A DNA stretch of 64,000 nt from JAVBUY01 sp031552735 (GTDB taxonomy: Bacteria; Bacillota; Clostridia; Christensenellales; Aristaeellaceae). The DNA lies in contig JAVBMF010000015.1 in NCBI GenBank assembly GCA_031552735.1, positions 33,127 to 97,126 of the forward strand, written 5' to 3'. Every line of letters begins with the position of its first letter. Position 1 is the stretch's first letter. The notes under the pieces are model-generated. The model ran no database searches and was not told the origin of the DNA. It was given only the letters and a program-made list of their open reading frames with translations. The position numbers and the translations under genes are program-made. This document shows, in pieces, positions 15,703 through 24,680 of the stretch.

Positions 15703-17760
15703 ATGAAGTGTCCCGAGTGTGGGCGTTGGAATCAGGCCAGCTTGCCGCGCTGCTTTTCCTGTGGCGCGACACTGCCGCGCAATGTCGGCAGTTTTTCCGC
15801 CACGCCCAGCTGGCGCGAGCAATTGCAGGACGCCCAACCCGATGAAGTTTATATCCAGTTTACCGAAGAAGAGGTGTCCGAGGAGAAAATCCCCGAAATC
15901 GCTGAAACGCAGCACAATCCTCAGTTGCTCGGCTCGGACATGGAGGAGCTCAAAGAGCGCAGAAAGCGCGGGGAACTTAAGCTGGCGCAATTGCGCATGC
16001 AGGCGCGAAAAGCGCGAAACATCATTGCCGAAGCGCCCATACTGCGCCCGAATAGCGAAGACGAGCCGACGTATGAGGCATTCCACGAAGAAGTGCCCGC
16101 CCCCCCGGCCCATTCTTCCGCATCAGTGGACGCGGTGGACGCGCTGGACGCCACCAGCCGCCGTCCCAATCCCCGTCGCGGCCGTCGCAGCGCGCGCGTG
16201 CGCCCCGATGCCAGCGGCCATACCGCCACAAAGGAATTTATCTTCACCGACGACGACGACGCGCCGGTGCTGTACGACGGGTATATCTCCTCTCCGTTTG
16301 ACAAAACATACGGCGCGCGTGGCATGGACCCCGACCCCATGATCGCCGAGCGCGAGAAAGCGGCCTTCACCGCCTCGCAGCACTTCCCCATCGACACCAC
16401 CTACGCACGCGGCCGCTATCAGCGGCAGGAGGCCAAGTCCGTGCCGCAGCGCACGGTTCGCCGCAAGATCGCGCCGGTCATGCTCATGCGCATACTGAGC
16501 TTCACCCTGCTCATCACGGTGCTGGGTGTCGGCAGCTACTTTGGATTTCAGGCGCTGATGAGCCGCTGGGATTCGGCGCTGCCGCAGGTTGACAAACCCA
16601 ACGTCAATCCCTCCAACGTGACTGAAACCATCATGCCCGACGGCGCGGCGGCGCACACCATCTACATCACCGGCAAGGAAGGCACACAGATCTACATCCG
16701 CGAACTGCAAAAATCCTATGTCGTCACCGGCGGCACCGCGGAAATCCAGATTCCCGACTATTTCTGGTACGAGGATGTAGAAAACATCAACTCCGACTAT
16801 CTGGATGTGACGGTTACGCCCTTCACCAAATACGCTACTGGCGAACAAACCGCGATGGAGCCGGTGAACTATACTATTTTCGTGCCGTTGTCGCCCATCC
16901 AGCTCATCCGCCCGGAATCGACCACCGCGCGCGTCAGTACGTCGCTGTACGATATCCGCCTGCAAGTCGAACGAAACAGTCGTGTCATCATCAACGGCGA
17001 AAACTTGACCGAAACCATCGACTCAAACGGCCGCGTATCCAAGAACATTCCCGTGCTGCCCATCGGCGAAAACCGCATCCAGATTTCCGTGCGTTCGAAG
17101 TATCATCGCCAGAACACGCTGGAGCTCATCTTAATCCGTGACCAGCAGGAAATTCCCTTGGAGATGGCCCCCGATACGCCCAGTGAAGTGTCCGAAGATA
17201 AGCTGCGCATCTACGGCAGCACCGCGCCGGGTGCCAGCATCTCCATCCTATCCGATTATGTCGAGGGCGACTATACCGAAAAAGACGGCACCGTGCGACC
17301 GGGCTTTGACAACTCCACGCTCAAAAGCACCGGCGATTTCTCGTTTGTGGCCATCTTCACCAAAATCGGCGACAACGAGATTAAAGTGCGCGCGTCGGCA
17401 GATGGCAAAGCGGACTCCGTGGTTACGCACATCATGTACTACATGCCCCCGCCCGAAATCTACACCAAGAAGGCATGGCCGTTTGACCGCACCAACTATC
17501 TGGATCTGATTAACAATTCCGAACTGCGCAAGGGACAAATCTATGTCTGCAAAGGCACCATTACACGCATCATCAGCGAGCGTCCGCAGATCGCGGAGAT
17601 GAACACCGGCGGCGACGGCGCGGAGCAATTTGTGCTGCTGGAAAACAGCTCCAAGACCACTTGGGAGGTCGGCAAATCCTACGATGTCTACGGGGACGCC
17701 TTTGGCGGCATGTATGGCAATATGCCGCGCATTATCGGTCGGTACACGTATCTGAAATAA
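15703..17760 (+). CDS. Zinc-ribbon membrane protein with large extracytoplasmic region
   Basis: 685 residues. The N terminus has a zinc ribbon, CPECGRWNQASLPRCFSCG (two CxxC knuckles). Then come about 220 residues of charged low-complexity cytoplasmic sequence, a basic flank and one transmembrane helix around residues 262-285 (MLMRILSFTLLITVLGVGSY). Outside lie several beta-rich stretches; IYGSTAPGASISIL near residue 510 looks like an Ig-like carbohydrate/adhesion module. A C-terminal OB-like segment (KGQIYVCKGTITRIISE) follows. Start chosen at the ATG with GGAGGGG upstream. Possible envelope sensor or scaffold; function unknown. Confidence 0.75.
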   Translation: MKCPECGRWNQASLPRCFSCGATLPRNVGSFSATPSWREQLQDAQPDEVYIQFTEEEVSEEKIPEIAETQHNPQLLGSDMEELKERRKRGELKLAQLRMQARKARNIIAEAPILRPNSEDEPTYEAFHEEVPAPPAHSSASVDAVDALDATSRRPNPRRGRRSARVRPDASGHTATKEFIFTDDDDAPVLYDGYISSPFDKTYGARGMDPDPMIAEREKAAFTASQHFPIDTTYARGRYQRQEAKSVPQRTVRRKIAPVMLMRILSFTLLITVLGVGSYFGFQALMSRWDSALPQVDKPNVNPSNVTETIMPDGAAAHTIYITGKEGTQIYIRELQKSYVVTGGTAEIQIPDYFWYEDVENINSDYLDVTVTPFTKYATGEQTAMEPVNYTIFVPLSPIQLIRPESTTARVSTSLYDIRLQVERNSRVIINGENLTETIDSNGRVSKNIPVLPIGENRIQISVRSKYHRQNTLELILIRDQQEIPLEMAPDTPSEVSEDKLRIYGSTAPGASISILSDYVEGDYTEKDGTVRPGFDNSTLKSTGDFSFVAIFTKIGDNEIKVRASADGKADSVVTHIMYYMPPPEIYTKKAWPFDRTNYLDLINNSELRKGQIYVCKGTITRIISERPQIAEMNTGGDGAEQFVLLENSSKTTWEVGKSYDVYGDAFGGMYGNMPRIIGRYTYLK

Positions 17761-17859
17761 TTTGATGAATCCGAGGTCAGTTTGACGCGCGATGGGCTGC
17801 CTGCATCGCTCTATCGCATTGTCCTTTTGGGCAGCGCTACGGTCGGGTCCGCACAAAAA

Positions 17860-17880
17860 AACAGCCCTCTCGGGCTGTTT
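17860..17880. terminator. Bidirectional intrinsic terminator between convergent genes
   Basis: Stem AACAGCCC / GGGCTGTT with a TCTC loop. Seven A precede it (T run on the minus strand) and TTTCTTTT follows on the plus strand. It serves the zinc-ribbon gene (+) and the Ig-like lipoprotein gene (-). Confidence 0.9.
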
Positions 17881-17893
17881 TCTTTTGGGTCGG

Positions 17894-19348
17894 TTATTTC
17901 GAATCTACCCAGCGCCAATGCTCTTGATCAATGTTGTACTTAAACCCATCCGTAGTGGTAAACCCGGTGATCGCGCAGGACAGCACCTGCAACCCGTCAA
18001 AGTCGGACGGGTGGATGAACTTGAACATACCGTGCTCCGTGCGTTCGCCCGGGCCCATTGTCTGGCGATAGTGCCCATAGAGCATGGTGCCGTCGTCATC
18101 GGTGCTCATGATCACCATGATGCCGTTCTCGCCGATGCCGCGCATCACAAAGCGGATTTCCGCCATCTCCAGATTGGACACATTCTCAAACGTCAGCCGG
18201 GGCTGCCCGCGAGAACTGATGGCCACCTGCGTAATCTTGTTGGCGTAGCGGAACGATCCGCCGTGCACCAGCAGGTTTACGGCATAGCCGCCGTCCTCTG
18301 TCACGCCGGTGATGGTGCACGAACCCCACGCGTGCGCCGAAACGCGCACACGGTTGGTGTCCCCCTTCACGGTGGCGATAGACGGGTCGGTGGTGGTCCA
18401 GGTCATGTTCTTGTTGCTGGAGTCTTTGGGCTCTAGCACAGCTTCAATGGTCGAGTACGAACCGACGCCGATGCGCACCTCGTTCTTGTTCAGGTGCACG
18501 CCTTGCACCGGCTGAATGACCTTGACGGTCATGGTTCCGGCCTTGCCGCTGCCATCGGTGGATTTGCCCTTGATGGTTGCCGTACCGGCTTTCAGGCCGG
18601 TCACCACGCCGTTCTCGTCCACCGTCGCGATCTTGGGCTTGTTGCTCGAATACTTGACGGCCTTGGAGCTCACGTCGTCGGGCGCGAACTGCGGCTCAAG
18701 TTGGACAGAATCCTTGACCAGCACATCCACCGTCTTAGGCTCCAGACTCACCTGGGTCGCCAGACGGATAATCTCCAGCTCGCACGAGCCGACCACCTGA
18801 TTGTCAATGGCACTGGTCGCGGTGATCGTCACCTTGCCCGGGCCGATGCCCTTGACCTGTCCCTTGGCCGTCACCGTCGCAATGCTCTCGTCGCTGCTCG
18901 CCCAGATCACATTGCGGTTCGCCACGGTCTTGGGTGCGACAGTCGCGGTCAGCAGCGCGGTTTTTCCGACCACGATGCTGCTTTTCTGCGACTTGATATC
19001 CACAGACTCCGGGCGGTCTGTGATGGTGATGGTCTTGCTGCCGGACACTTTGCCGTCGGCAGTCTTGGCGGTCACCGTCACCCGGCCGCGCTGCATGGCG
19101 GTCAACACGCCGTTCGCGTCTACGGTTGCCAGCTTCACGCTGCTCACCGCGTAGGTCACACCATCCACAGACACCGCTGTGTCGCTGGCAGTGACCGCCA
19201 GCTCAAGCGATTCCCCTGCAAACACAGTGTCAGCGGGGGCAGTAATCAATAGCTGTGGTCTGCTTGATTTGCTAGGCGCTGCCTGCGCAGGCACGCAACC
19301 GGTCATCATAAGCGCCAGCACGAGAAACACGACAATACTCTTGCGCAT
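17894..19348 (-). CDS. Lipoprotein with four bacterial Ig-like (BIG2) domains
   Basis: About 484 residues. Signal sequence ends in LMMTGC, a lipobox-like site (Cys at residue 18). Four ~80-residue BIG2 repeats follow, recognised by their repeated ends (ATVDANGVLTAMQRGRVTVT, ATVTAKGQVKGIGPGKVTIT, ATVDENGVVTGLKAGTATI, and a fourth less regular one). A C-terminal ~110-residue domain is unassigned. It would sit on the outer face of the membrane. Start at 19348 has AAAGGAG upstream. It is the last gene of the secreted-protein operon. Confidence 0.85.
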   Translation of the reverse strand: MRKSIVVFLVLALMMTGCVPAQAAPSKSSRPQLLITAPADTVFAGESLELAVTASDTAVSVDGVTYAVSSVKLATVDANGVLTAMQRGRVTVTAKTADGKVSGSKTITITDRPESVDIKSQKSSIVVGKTALLTATVAPKTVANRNVIWASSDESIATVTAKGQVKGIGPGKVTITATSAIDNQVVGSCELEIIRLATQVSLEPKTVDVLVKDSVQLEPQFAPDDVSSKAVKYSSNKPKIATVDENGVVTGLKAGTATIKGKSTDGSGKAGTMTVKVIQPVQGVHLNKNEVRIGVGSYSTIEAVLEPKDSSNKNMTWTTTDPSIATVKGDTNRVRVSAHAWGSCTITGVTEDGGYAVNLLVHGGSFRYANKITQVAISSRGQPRLTFENVSNLEMAEIRFVMRGIGENGIMVIMSTDDDGTMLYGHYRQTMGPGERTEHGMFKFIHPSDFDGLQVLSCAITGFTTTDGFKYNIDQEHWRWVDSK

Positions 19349-19396
19349 AGGTGCTGCTCCTTTTCCATATTGGGTGGTATCGGGCAGAATCGGCAA

Positions 19397-19969
19397 TTAT
19401 TTCTCCGGCATCTCCGTTACATCGGGCACCGGCGCGTCGGATATCTGTGTGATGCCAACGCCGTCCAGAATGGCCAATCCCAGCTTGTAATCGGCATCGT
19501 CCATCGGCTGCGCATAGTCGTCATACATGCCGAACACTTGCAAAAAGTAGCCGTCCTTGACCGCGATCAGGTTCACATAGCGATGATCCTTGGCGCGAAT
19601 GTCCAGCGCCTTCATATTGTCCAGTGCCACCACGCTGTAGCTGCCCTCGTCGTAATTCACCTCGCCGAGCGAGTCGGCGAACAGGCGCTCCAGCTCTTCC
19701 TGCGTCAGGTCCTGCGTATCTTTGCCGCTGTACTGGTCGTCAAACGCGACCGTGAGCCAGTAGGTAAGCTCCGGCTTTTCGGTGCCTTCCAGCAGGACAA
19801 CGCAGATATCGCCGTGCTCTTCTTCCTTCATGGTCAGACCTTGCGGCACATCCAGCGTCAGGTCAAAGAAGGGGCTGGTTTCTTCCAGCGTCACGGTTTC
19901 GGCTATCGCGGGCATCGCGGCTAGGCTCATCATCAGCGCCACCAACGCCAGGCAAATCCACTTTTTCAT
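19397..19969 (-). CDS. Small secreted protein, paralogue of the gene at 20675
   Basis: 190 residues. Signal peptide MKKWICLALVALMMSLAAMPAIA, then a mature domain beginning TVTLEETSPFFDLTLDVPQG. The protein at 20675-21232 shares the signal peptide, the EETSPFFDL segment, the D-GYF-QIFGMYDD segment and overall length, so the two are clear duplicates. No family recognised. MKKWI at 19969 is used because it starts the signal peptide and has AAAAG-rich upstream sequence. Confidence 0.75.
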   Translation of the reverse strand: MKKWICLALVALMMSLAAMPAIAETVTLEETSPFFDLTLDVPQGLTMKEEEHGDICVVLLEGTEKPELTYWLTVAFDDQYSGKDTQDLTQEELERLFADSLGEVNYDEGSYSVVALDNMKALDIRAKDHRYVNLIAVKDGYFLQVFGMYDDYAQPMDDADYKLGLAILDGVGITQISDAPVPDVTEMPEK

Positions 19970-20006
19970 GCGCTTTTCCTCCTCATCATGCCTTGACGGT
20001 TGCCGG

Positions 20007-20633
20007 TTATTGTGCCGGCGCGGCGCTCGGGGCCACGGCATTTTCCACAATCGTGCCTTCCACCGCGATGGTGCGATTGACAAAGCGCTTCATCATAAAG
20101 CCAACCGCGCTGGTTTCCGGGTCCTGCACCTGGCACCACACGTTGTCCTCCGCAAGAACCACCAGCGGATCGCCGATGAAGTAATCTTTGATGATCTTGC
20201 CATCGGTGGTCGGCGCCCAGCGCATATGCACAAATCCGCCGGGCGTAGCGGGCTGCACGACCGCTTCATAGCGCGTTTCGCGGAAACCGCCGTACATGTT
20301 TTGCGGAATCACATCGACCACGGGGACATGGGTGGCCTTGGGCACCACCGGCGCAGGCTTGTGATAGGCCAGATAGCGGGCCGCCACAAAGCCGTAGTAC
20401 CCGTTGTACTCACATTCCGCCCATTGCCCATCACGGGTAATGCGGAACACTGTAACCTGCTTGGCGTAGCCGATCTTGCATACCACCGCCGAGTCGGTGC
20501 TGGTGCTCACGCGCATGTGCACGCCGGTGCCGCTGTTGGTCTTTACATACATCGTGCTTGCCGCAGAGGCGAAAGTCAGGGGGAGCGCGACGATCAACAT
20601 CATCGCAAGCGCTAGCGATACCCATTTTTTCAT
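20007..20633 (-). CDS. Secreted SH3-domain protein (second of the pair set)
   Basis: 208 residues. Signal peptide (MKKWVSLALAMMLIVALPLTFASA), a first bacterial SH3 domain (about 28-95, VKTNSGTGVHMRVSTSTDSAVV) and a second SH3-like domain (about 120-190, GGFVHMRWAPTTDGKIIKDYF), joined by a short Pro-containing linker. Bacterial SH3 domains usually bind cell-wall peptides. It is paralogous to the protein at 21244. GGAGGAA lies before the ATG. Confidence 0.82.
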   Translation of the reverse strand: MKKWVSLALAMMLIVALPLTFASAASTMYVKTNSGTGVHMRVSTSTDSAVVCKIGYAKQVTVFRITRDGQWAECEYNGYYGFVAARYLAYHKPAPVVPKATHVPVVDVIPQNMYGGFRETRYEAVVQPATPGGFVHMRWAPTTDGKIIKDYFIGDPLVVLAEDNVWCQVQDPETSAVGFMMKRFVNRTIAVEGTIVENAVAPSAAPAQ

Positions 20634-20674
20634 CGTGTATTCCTCCACGTTCGTCTTGTGTGCGCAAGCAATGT

Positions 20675-21232
20675 TTACAGCTCGGGCGCGGTGACGGTCT
20701 GGGCGTCCTTGATTTGCGTCAGCTTGATGTCATCTAGCAGCTGAACCGCTTGGTTCACATCCGCCTCGGCGATCGGCTGGTCGTCATTGTACATGCCAAA
20801 GATCTGCATGAAGTAGCCGTCCTTGATGGTCAGCACGTTGGCCACATTCGAATCTGGCGTGTTGATGATCATCACTTTGACGCCGTCGTCCAGATCCTTC
20901 ATCGTATAGGAAGCCTGCGCCGCGTCGGCATCGCCCAGCGAGCCGCCGAACACATCCTCAAGCTCGGCCTCGTTCAGATCGGCCATGTCGCGGCCGGTCA
21001 TCAGGTCATCAAAGGAAATGACCAGCATGTTGGTGTAGTTGGGCTTATCCGCGCTGGTGATCGCCGCCTGCGAAATGTCGCCCACCACGCGCTGCTCCAT
21101 TGTCATGCCTGCGGGCAGCTCGATGCTCAGGTCAAAGAAAGGGCTGGTCTCCTGGATCTGGGTCGGTTCCGCCAGTGCGGGCAGCGCGCAGAACATCAGC
21201 GCGACCAGGGCAATACTCATCCACTTTTTCAT
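20675..21232 (-). CDS. Small secreted protein, paralogue of the gene at 19397
   Basis: 185 residues. Signal peptide (MKKWMSIALVALMFCALPALA), mature start EPTQIQETSPFFDLSIELPAG and a C-terminal KDGYFMQIFGMYNDD block, the same plan as the 19397 gene. An Asp/Glu-rich centre (DMADLNEAELEDVFGG) is shared in outline. Function unknown. It lies between the two SH3 genes with short gaps, within one operon. Confidence 0.75.
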   Translation of the reverse strand: MKKWMSIALVALMFCALPALAEPTQIQETSPFFDLSIELPAGMTMEQRVVGDISQAAITSADKPNYTNMLVISFDDLMTGRDMADLNEAELEDVFGGSLGDADAAQASYTMKDLDDGVKVMIINTPDSNVANVLTIKDGYFMQIFGMYNDDQPIAEADVNQAVQLLDDIKLTQIKDAQTVTAPEL

Positions 21233-21243
21233 GGTTCTCCTCC

Positions 21244-21903
21244 TTAACCTTCCTGGCCCGGATTATTCGCGGGCTCGGCCTGGGGCTGCTGCACGATGCC
21301 CAGCCCATTGTTGATCGGTGATACATACGTCAGGAACGCTTTCATCATGAATCCACAGGTCTGGCGCGCCGGGTCGTACACCTGGCACCAGGAATTGTTG
21401 GCCTGCAGCACCACCAACTGCTCGTTGGCAAAATAGCGGGATTGCACCGGGGTACTGGTCGAGGGGCCCCAGCGCAGATTGACAAAGTTGGTCGGCGTCG
21501 AGGGCACCACCACCGCGTTATACATCACCGGCGCGAAATTGGCGTAGATATTCAGATCGACCGGTTGCGGCTGCGGCTGCGGCTTGGGCTGCGGACGTTT
21601 GGTCGGCTGGGGCTTGGGCGCGGGCGGGTAATCGGACAGGCAGCTGAGCGCCACAAAGCCCGAACGGCGCTTATAATCCACCTCCACAAATGAGCCGCCC
21701 AGCAGCCAATCATTGATGTAGACCTTCGCGCCATAGGGAATCGTCCCGACAACTTCTTCATCGGTGGACGGGCCCTGGCGCATGTTCACCGATCCGCCAT
21801 TGCGCGTGTTCACATACATGTACTGGCCCTCGGCCATCGTCTGAAACGGCACCATTGTCAGCAGGATCAGCAAGCAAACCATCAGTGAAAGGGTCCTTTT
21901 CAT
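21244..21903 (-). CDS. Secreted SH3-domain protein with proline-rich linker
   Basis: 219 residues. Signal peptide (about 1-25), first SH3 domain (about 28-95, VNTRNGGSVNMRQGPSTDEE), then a 25-residue linker of Pro, Lys and Gln (PKPQPTKRPQPKPQPQPQP), then a second SH3-like domain (about 140-205, TNFVNLRWGPSTSTPVQSRY). The linker is typical of wall-spanning proteins. MKRTLS at 21903 is the signal-peptide start and has AAGGAGG upstream. Confidence 0.84.
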   Translation of the reverse strand: MKRTLSLMVCLLILLTMVPFQTMAEGQYMYVNTRNGGSVNMRQGPSTDEEVVGTIPYGAKVYINDWLLGGSFVEVDYKRRSGFVALSCLSDYPPAPKPQPTKRPQPKPQPQPQPVDLNIYANFAPVMYNAVVVPSTPTNFVNLRWGPSTSTPVQSRYFANEQLVVLQANNSWCQVYDPARQTCGFMMKAFLTYVSPINNGLGIVQQPQAEPANNPGQEG

Positions 21904-21942
21904 GTCATGTCCTCCTTGCGTTTTGTACTTACGCTTCATGAT

Positions 21943-22515
21943 TTACTGGAAAAGCTCCTCCATCTCGGTGAGCAGGAAGAGAATGCGCATCTCCGGCGCG
22001 CCGGCGGTGTCGGAATAGAGGGTATAGCTGGTCTTGTTGGCCTGATCATACCAGCTGGCCAATACCTGGCCGTCGTCGTGATCGGCCTTTAAGGAAAAGT
22101 CCTGCACGCCGGGCGCAAACGTCAGGTCGGTCAGCTCACTGGCCGCGTCCTCATCGTCAAAGTCCACGTACACGCCTGCCATTTCGCTGTTCTTGGCGTC
22201 AGTGGCGGCGGCGCGCAGCGTATACAGGTCGCCGTCCCAGCTAAACTCGATCTGCGCGATCAGCGGTTCCCCATCAATGGTGTTGAAAGCAATATCCAGC
22301 GCGTCGGCAGGTGGCGCCAACAGCGTGACGCCCGGCATCGCGGTCGCAAGCTCCTCGAAGGATTCAAAGCTGGTCATCGGGCTCACGGTTTCGCCACCGA
22401 TAAGCATTTCCCCATCGTCGGACGCGGTGTTGTCATCCGCCAAGGATACCGAGGTCAGCAGCAACATCGCCAGCATCAGCACCAGAATCCGCGCGAACAA
22501 TCCATTCTGTTTCAT
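21943..22515 (-). CDS. Small secreted protein, first gene of the SH3/secreted-protein operon
   Basis: 190 residues from the ATG preceded by AAAGGAG. Signal peptide MKQNGLFARILVLMLAMLLL...SLA, then a mature domain with ETVSPMTSFESFEELATAMP and AQIEFSWDGDLYTLRAAATD. This second block resembles proteins in which a Leu/Tyr-rich strand pattern reports membrane-associated lipocalin-like folds, but I cannot assign a family. It shares size with, but not clear sequence similarity to, the paralogues downstream. Confidence 0.7.
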   Translation of the reverse strand: MKQNGLFARILVLMLAMLLLTSVSLADDNTASDDGEMLIGGETVSPMTSFESFEELATAMPGVTLLAPPADALDIAFNTIDGEPLIAQIEFSWDGDLYTLRAAATDAKNSEMAGVYVDFDDEDAASELTDLTFAPGVQDFSLKADHDDGQVLASWYDQANKTSYTLYSDTAGAPEMRILFLLTEMEELFQ

Positions 22516-22559
22516 TGCGCATGCTCCTTTGTTCATTAGACTCCCTGTGTACTTCCCAT

Positions 22560-22565
22560 ATAATA
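22560..22565 (-). promoter_or_regulatory. Extended -10 element before the secreted-protein operon
   Basis: Minus-strand TATTAT preceded by TGC, about 45 bp before the start codon of the gene ending at 21943. The -35 is weak. It lies downstream of the nucleotidase terminator and is the only plausible promoter for the six-gene run down to 17894. Confidence 0.45.
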
Positions 22566-22688
22566 GCATAAAACGCGTGAAAAGCGTAGTTCTTTCCATT
22601 CGTCAAGCAAAATTTTATATGCTGTTTCCGTCGTTTTCGCTGCGCGCTGGTCCGGTGCGGCATTTCGCCACAGGGCACCCTACAATAC

Positions 22689-22719
22689 AAAAAAAGGCAG
22701 CCGCTCCACAGCGACTGCC
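22689..22719 (-). terminator. Intrinsic terminator of the 5'-nucleotidase gene
   Basis: Minus-strand stem GGCAGTCGCT / AGCGGCTGCC (22696-22719) with one G-T pair, followed by seven T (22689-22695). Confidence 0.9.
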
Positions 22720-22737
22720 CTTGCAGATATCCCCCGC

Positions 22738-24378
22738 TTACTTGATGGTGATGCGTCCAGCGGGCTCGGCATACTGCGCGCCAATGACCCCGCCCAGCAC
22801 CGTATTGGCGTACTGCACCAGCGCGTCCTCCAGCGCCACACCGGTCTTGTAGCCGGTCTGCGTGTTGGCGTATCGGAACGCGTAGTAGGTATCGCCGCCA
22901 GCGGCAGTGAAATCGTTGGTCGCGATGGTGTACATCGCCGCCGCGTCAAAGGGCTTCCCGCCCACTGTCTCGATGGTCACGCGGCTGCCCGGCTTGGCGG
23001 GCTTGTAGTAGGTGGAATCCGGATACTGCTCACCGTTTTCATATTCCACCGACGTGTCGATGGCAAATGTGATCCCGGCCACCTGCGGGAACGCGCCGAT
23101 CGCCTTGGGCGTGGTGCAGGTAGCGGCTTCCAGCGCCTCCAGCAGTTCCGCGCCAGTCACATTCAGCGTGGTCACTTCGTTGCCGAAGGGGAAAACGGTC
23201 TTCATGTCGTTCATGGTCACGTCGCCAGCCTTGATGGACGTGCGAATGCCGCCGCCATTGGTGATCGCCGCCACCACCTGATCGCCCTGCGCCTGCTGCG
23301 CGGCCCACAGGATCGCGTCGGCGGCAAAGTCGCCCAAGTTGGTTTCCATGGTGCGCACGCCGGGGTCGCGCTCACCATTCAGGTCCACTTCGGTCTTGGC
23401 AAACACCTTCGACAGCTCCGCGCTCACCGTGTCACGCACCGCCTCGATGGCAGCCGATACTTCCTCGTCCTGGGGCAGATAGCTCAGGCCAAAGGGCGAA
23501 GTCAGCGGGCCATACAGGCTGGCGCTCAGCTTGTCCTCCTCGCCGATCACCACGATGCCCAGGTTCTGGCTGTATTCGCCGGTGCTCACCATCATCGTAT
23601 CGCCCACCATCTGACCACCGGGGATCTTGGTGTGGCTGTGGCCGTCGATGAACAGGTTGATACCGGTCACTTTCTCTAGCACATCGGTGCTGCGGTTGGG
23701 CGCGCTTTCTTCGTTGACGCCCAAGTGTCCTAGGCAAATGATGAAGTCGGCGCCTTCGCTCTTGAGCGCATCCACCTGTTTCTGCGCGCAGGCATACAGT
23801 TCTTCGCCCTGCGCGAAGGTGATGCCCTGCACCTTATCGGGATGGGTCTTGGTCATGGTCTCCGGCGTATCAATGCCGAATACGCCAATTTTGCGTCCGC
23901 CGATCTCAAAGATTTTGCGGTCGCCGAAAACCGGCTCGCCGCTGATCTTGTCGACGATGTTAGCGGCCAGAATCGGGAACTTGGCATTCTCCAGAATTTG
24001 CTTGAGGTTGTCCAGTCCCCAGTCAAACTCGTGGTTGCCCAAACCCATCGCGTCATAGCCAGTCTGATTCATAAACTCGATGGCGTTCTTGCCCTGTCCC
24101 ATGTTGACCAACGGCGTGCCCTGCGCGGCGTCGCCGTCGTCCAGCAGCAGAACAGCCGCGCCCGCCGCTTCCAGATCCTTCTTGATCTGTGCGATCGTCG
24201 GATAGCCGATGGCGCCGGTGGCGGCGTCTGGCAGTGCGCGGCCATGGATGTCGTTGGTATGCAGGATCACAATCTTTCCGGATACATCGGGCGCTTTCGC
24301 GGCTGCCATCGCCGGGGCGGTCATTCCAATGGCGAGCAGCAGTGTGAGGATGAGTGCAATCAGTCTTTTCGTGTTCAT
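22738..24378 (-). CDS. Secreted 5'-nucleotidase / UshA-type metallophosphatase
   Basis: About 546 residues. Signal peptide (about 1-25). The N-terminal metallophosphatase domain has all the metal-ligand motifs: ILHTNDIHGRALP, LLDDGDAAQG, GLGNHEFDWG and DGHSHTKIPGG. The C-terminal 5'-nucleotidase domain (from about residue 330) has ITNGGGIRTSIKAGDV and FPFGNEVTTLNVTGAELLE. It hydrolyses nucleotides outside the cell. No LPXTG or C-terminal membrane anchor is seen. The ATG at 24378 starts the signal peptide. Confidence 0.93.
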   Translation of the reverse strand: MNTKRLIALILTLLLAIGMTAPAMAAAKAPDVSGKIVILHTNDIHGRALPDAATGAIGYPTIAQIKKDLEAAGAAVLLLDDGDAAQGTPLVNMGQGKNAIEFMNQTGYDAMGLGNHEFDWGLDNLKQILENAKFPILAANIVDKISGEPVFGDRKIFEIGGRKIGVFGIDTPETMTKTHPDKVQGITFAQGEELYACAQKQVDALKSEGADFIICLGHLGVNEESAPNRSTDVLEKVTGINLFIDGHSHTKIPGGQMVGDTMMVSTGEYSQNLGIVVIGEEDKLSASLYGPLTSPFGLSYLPQDEEVSAAIEAVRDTVSAELSKVFAKTEVDLNGERDPGVRTMETNLGDFAADAILWAAQQAQGDQVVAAITNGGGIRTSIKAGDVTMNDMKTVFPFGNEVTTLNVTGAELLEALEAATCTTPKAIGAFPQVAGITFAIDTSVEYENGEQYPDSTYYKPAKPGSRVTIETVGGKPFDAAAMYTIATNDFTAAGGDTYYAFRYANTQTGYKTGVALEDALVQYANTVLGGVIGAQYAEPAGRITIK

Positions 24379-24463
24379 CAGCGTGTCCTTCCTTTCATCC
24401 ATCCGTCGTATAGTGCTCTGGCGTCAGGCGTTGTCCTTGGCATGCGACATACGCCACAAATAT

Positions 24464-24492
24464 ATCATAGCAATCGCTCTTTCGCGCGTCAA
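24464..24492 (-). promoter_or_regulatory. Sigma-A promoter of the 5'-nucleotidase gene
   Basis: Minus-strand TTGACG (24487-24492), 17-bp spacer, TATGAT (24464-24469), about 85 bp before the start codon. It is divergent from the eut promoter 150 bp away. The rest of 24493-24638 is AT-rich with no gene. Confidence 0.78.
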
Positions 24493-24638
24493 GGCGTGTC
24501 CGGCGCTTTGCGGCGGAAAAGCGCCAGCCAATTTCGGCCATTTGATGCGTTGAATTCGCACAAATTTCATATAATAAAATTCGCTTTCAAAGTTTTTTGC
24601 TTTTTCGGCGCAAATTGCCCCACAGCCCGCTGTAAACG

Positions 24639-24647
24639 TGCTATAAT
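24639..24647 (+). promoter_or_regulatory. Extended -10 promoter of the eut operon
   Basis: TGC-TATAAT (24639-24647) is a strong extended -10. TTGCCC lies 21 bp upstream, too far for a normal -35. Transcription would begin near 24654, leaving a leader of only about 27 nt before eutA. That leaves no room for the ANTAR/EutV antiterminator hairpins or a cobalamin riboswitch seen in other Firmicutes eut operons. Confidence 0.6.
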
Positions 24648-24680
24648 GTGTGCAGCATCACTTCCAGCGAGGAGCATCGT

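Noticed and set aside
24379..24680. Possible cobalamin riboswitch or EutV/ANTAR antiterminator before eutA.
   Set aside because: No B12-box-like blocks and no paired terminator/antiterminator hairpins are present; the predicted leader is about 27 nt.
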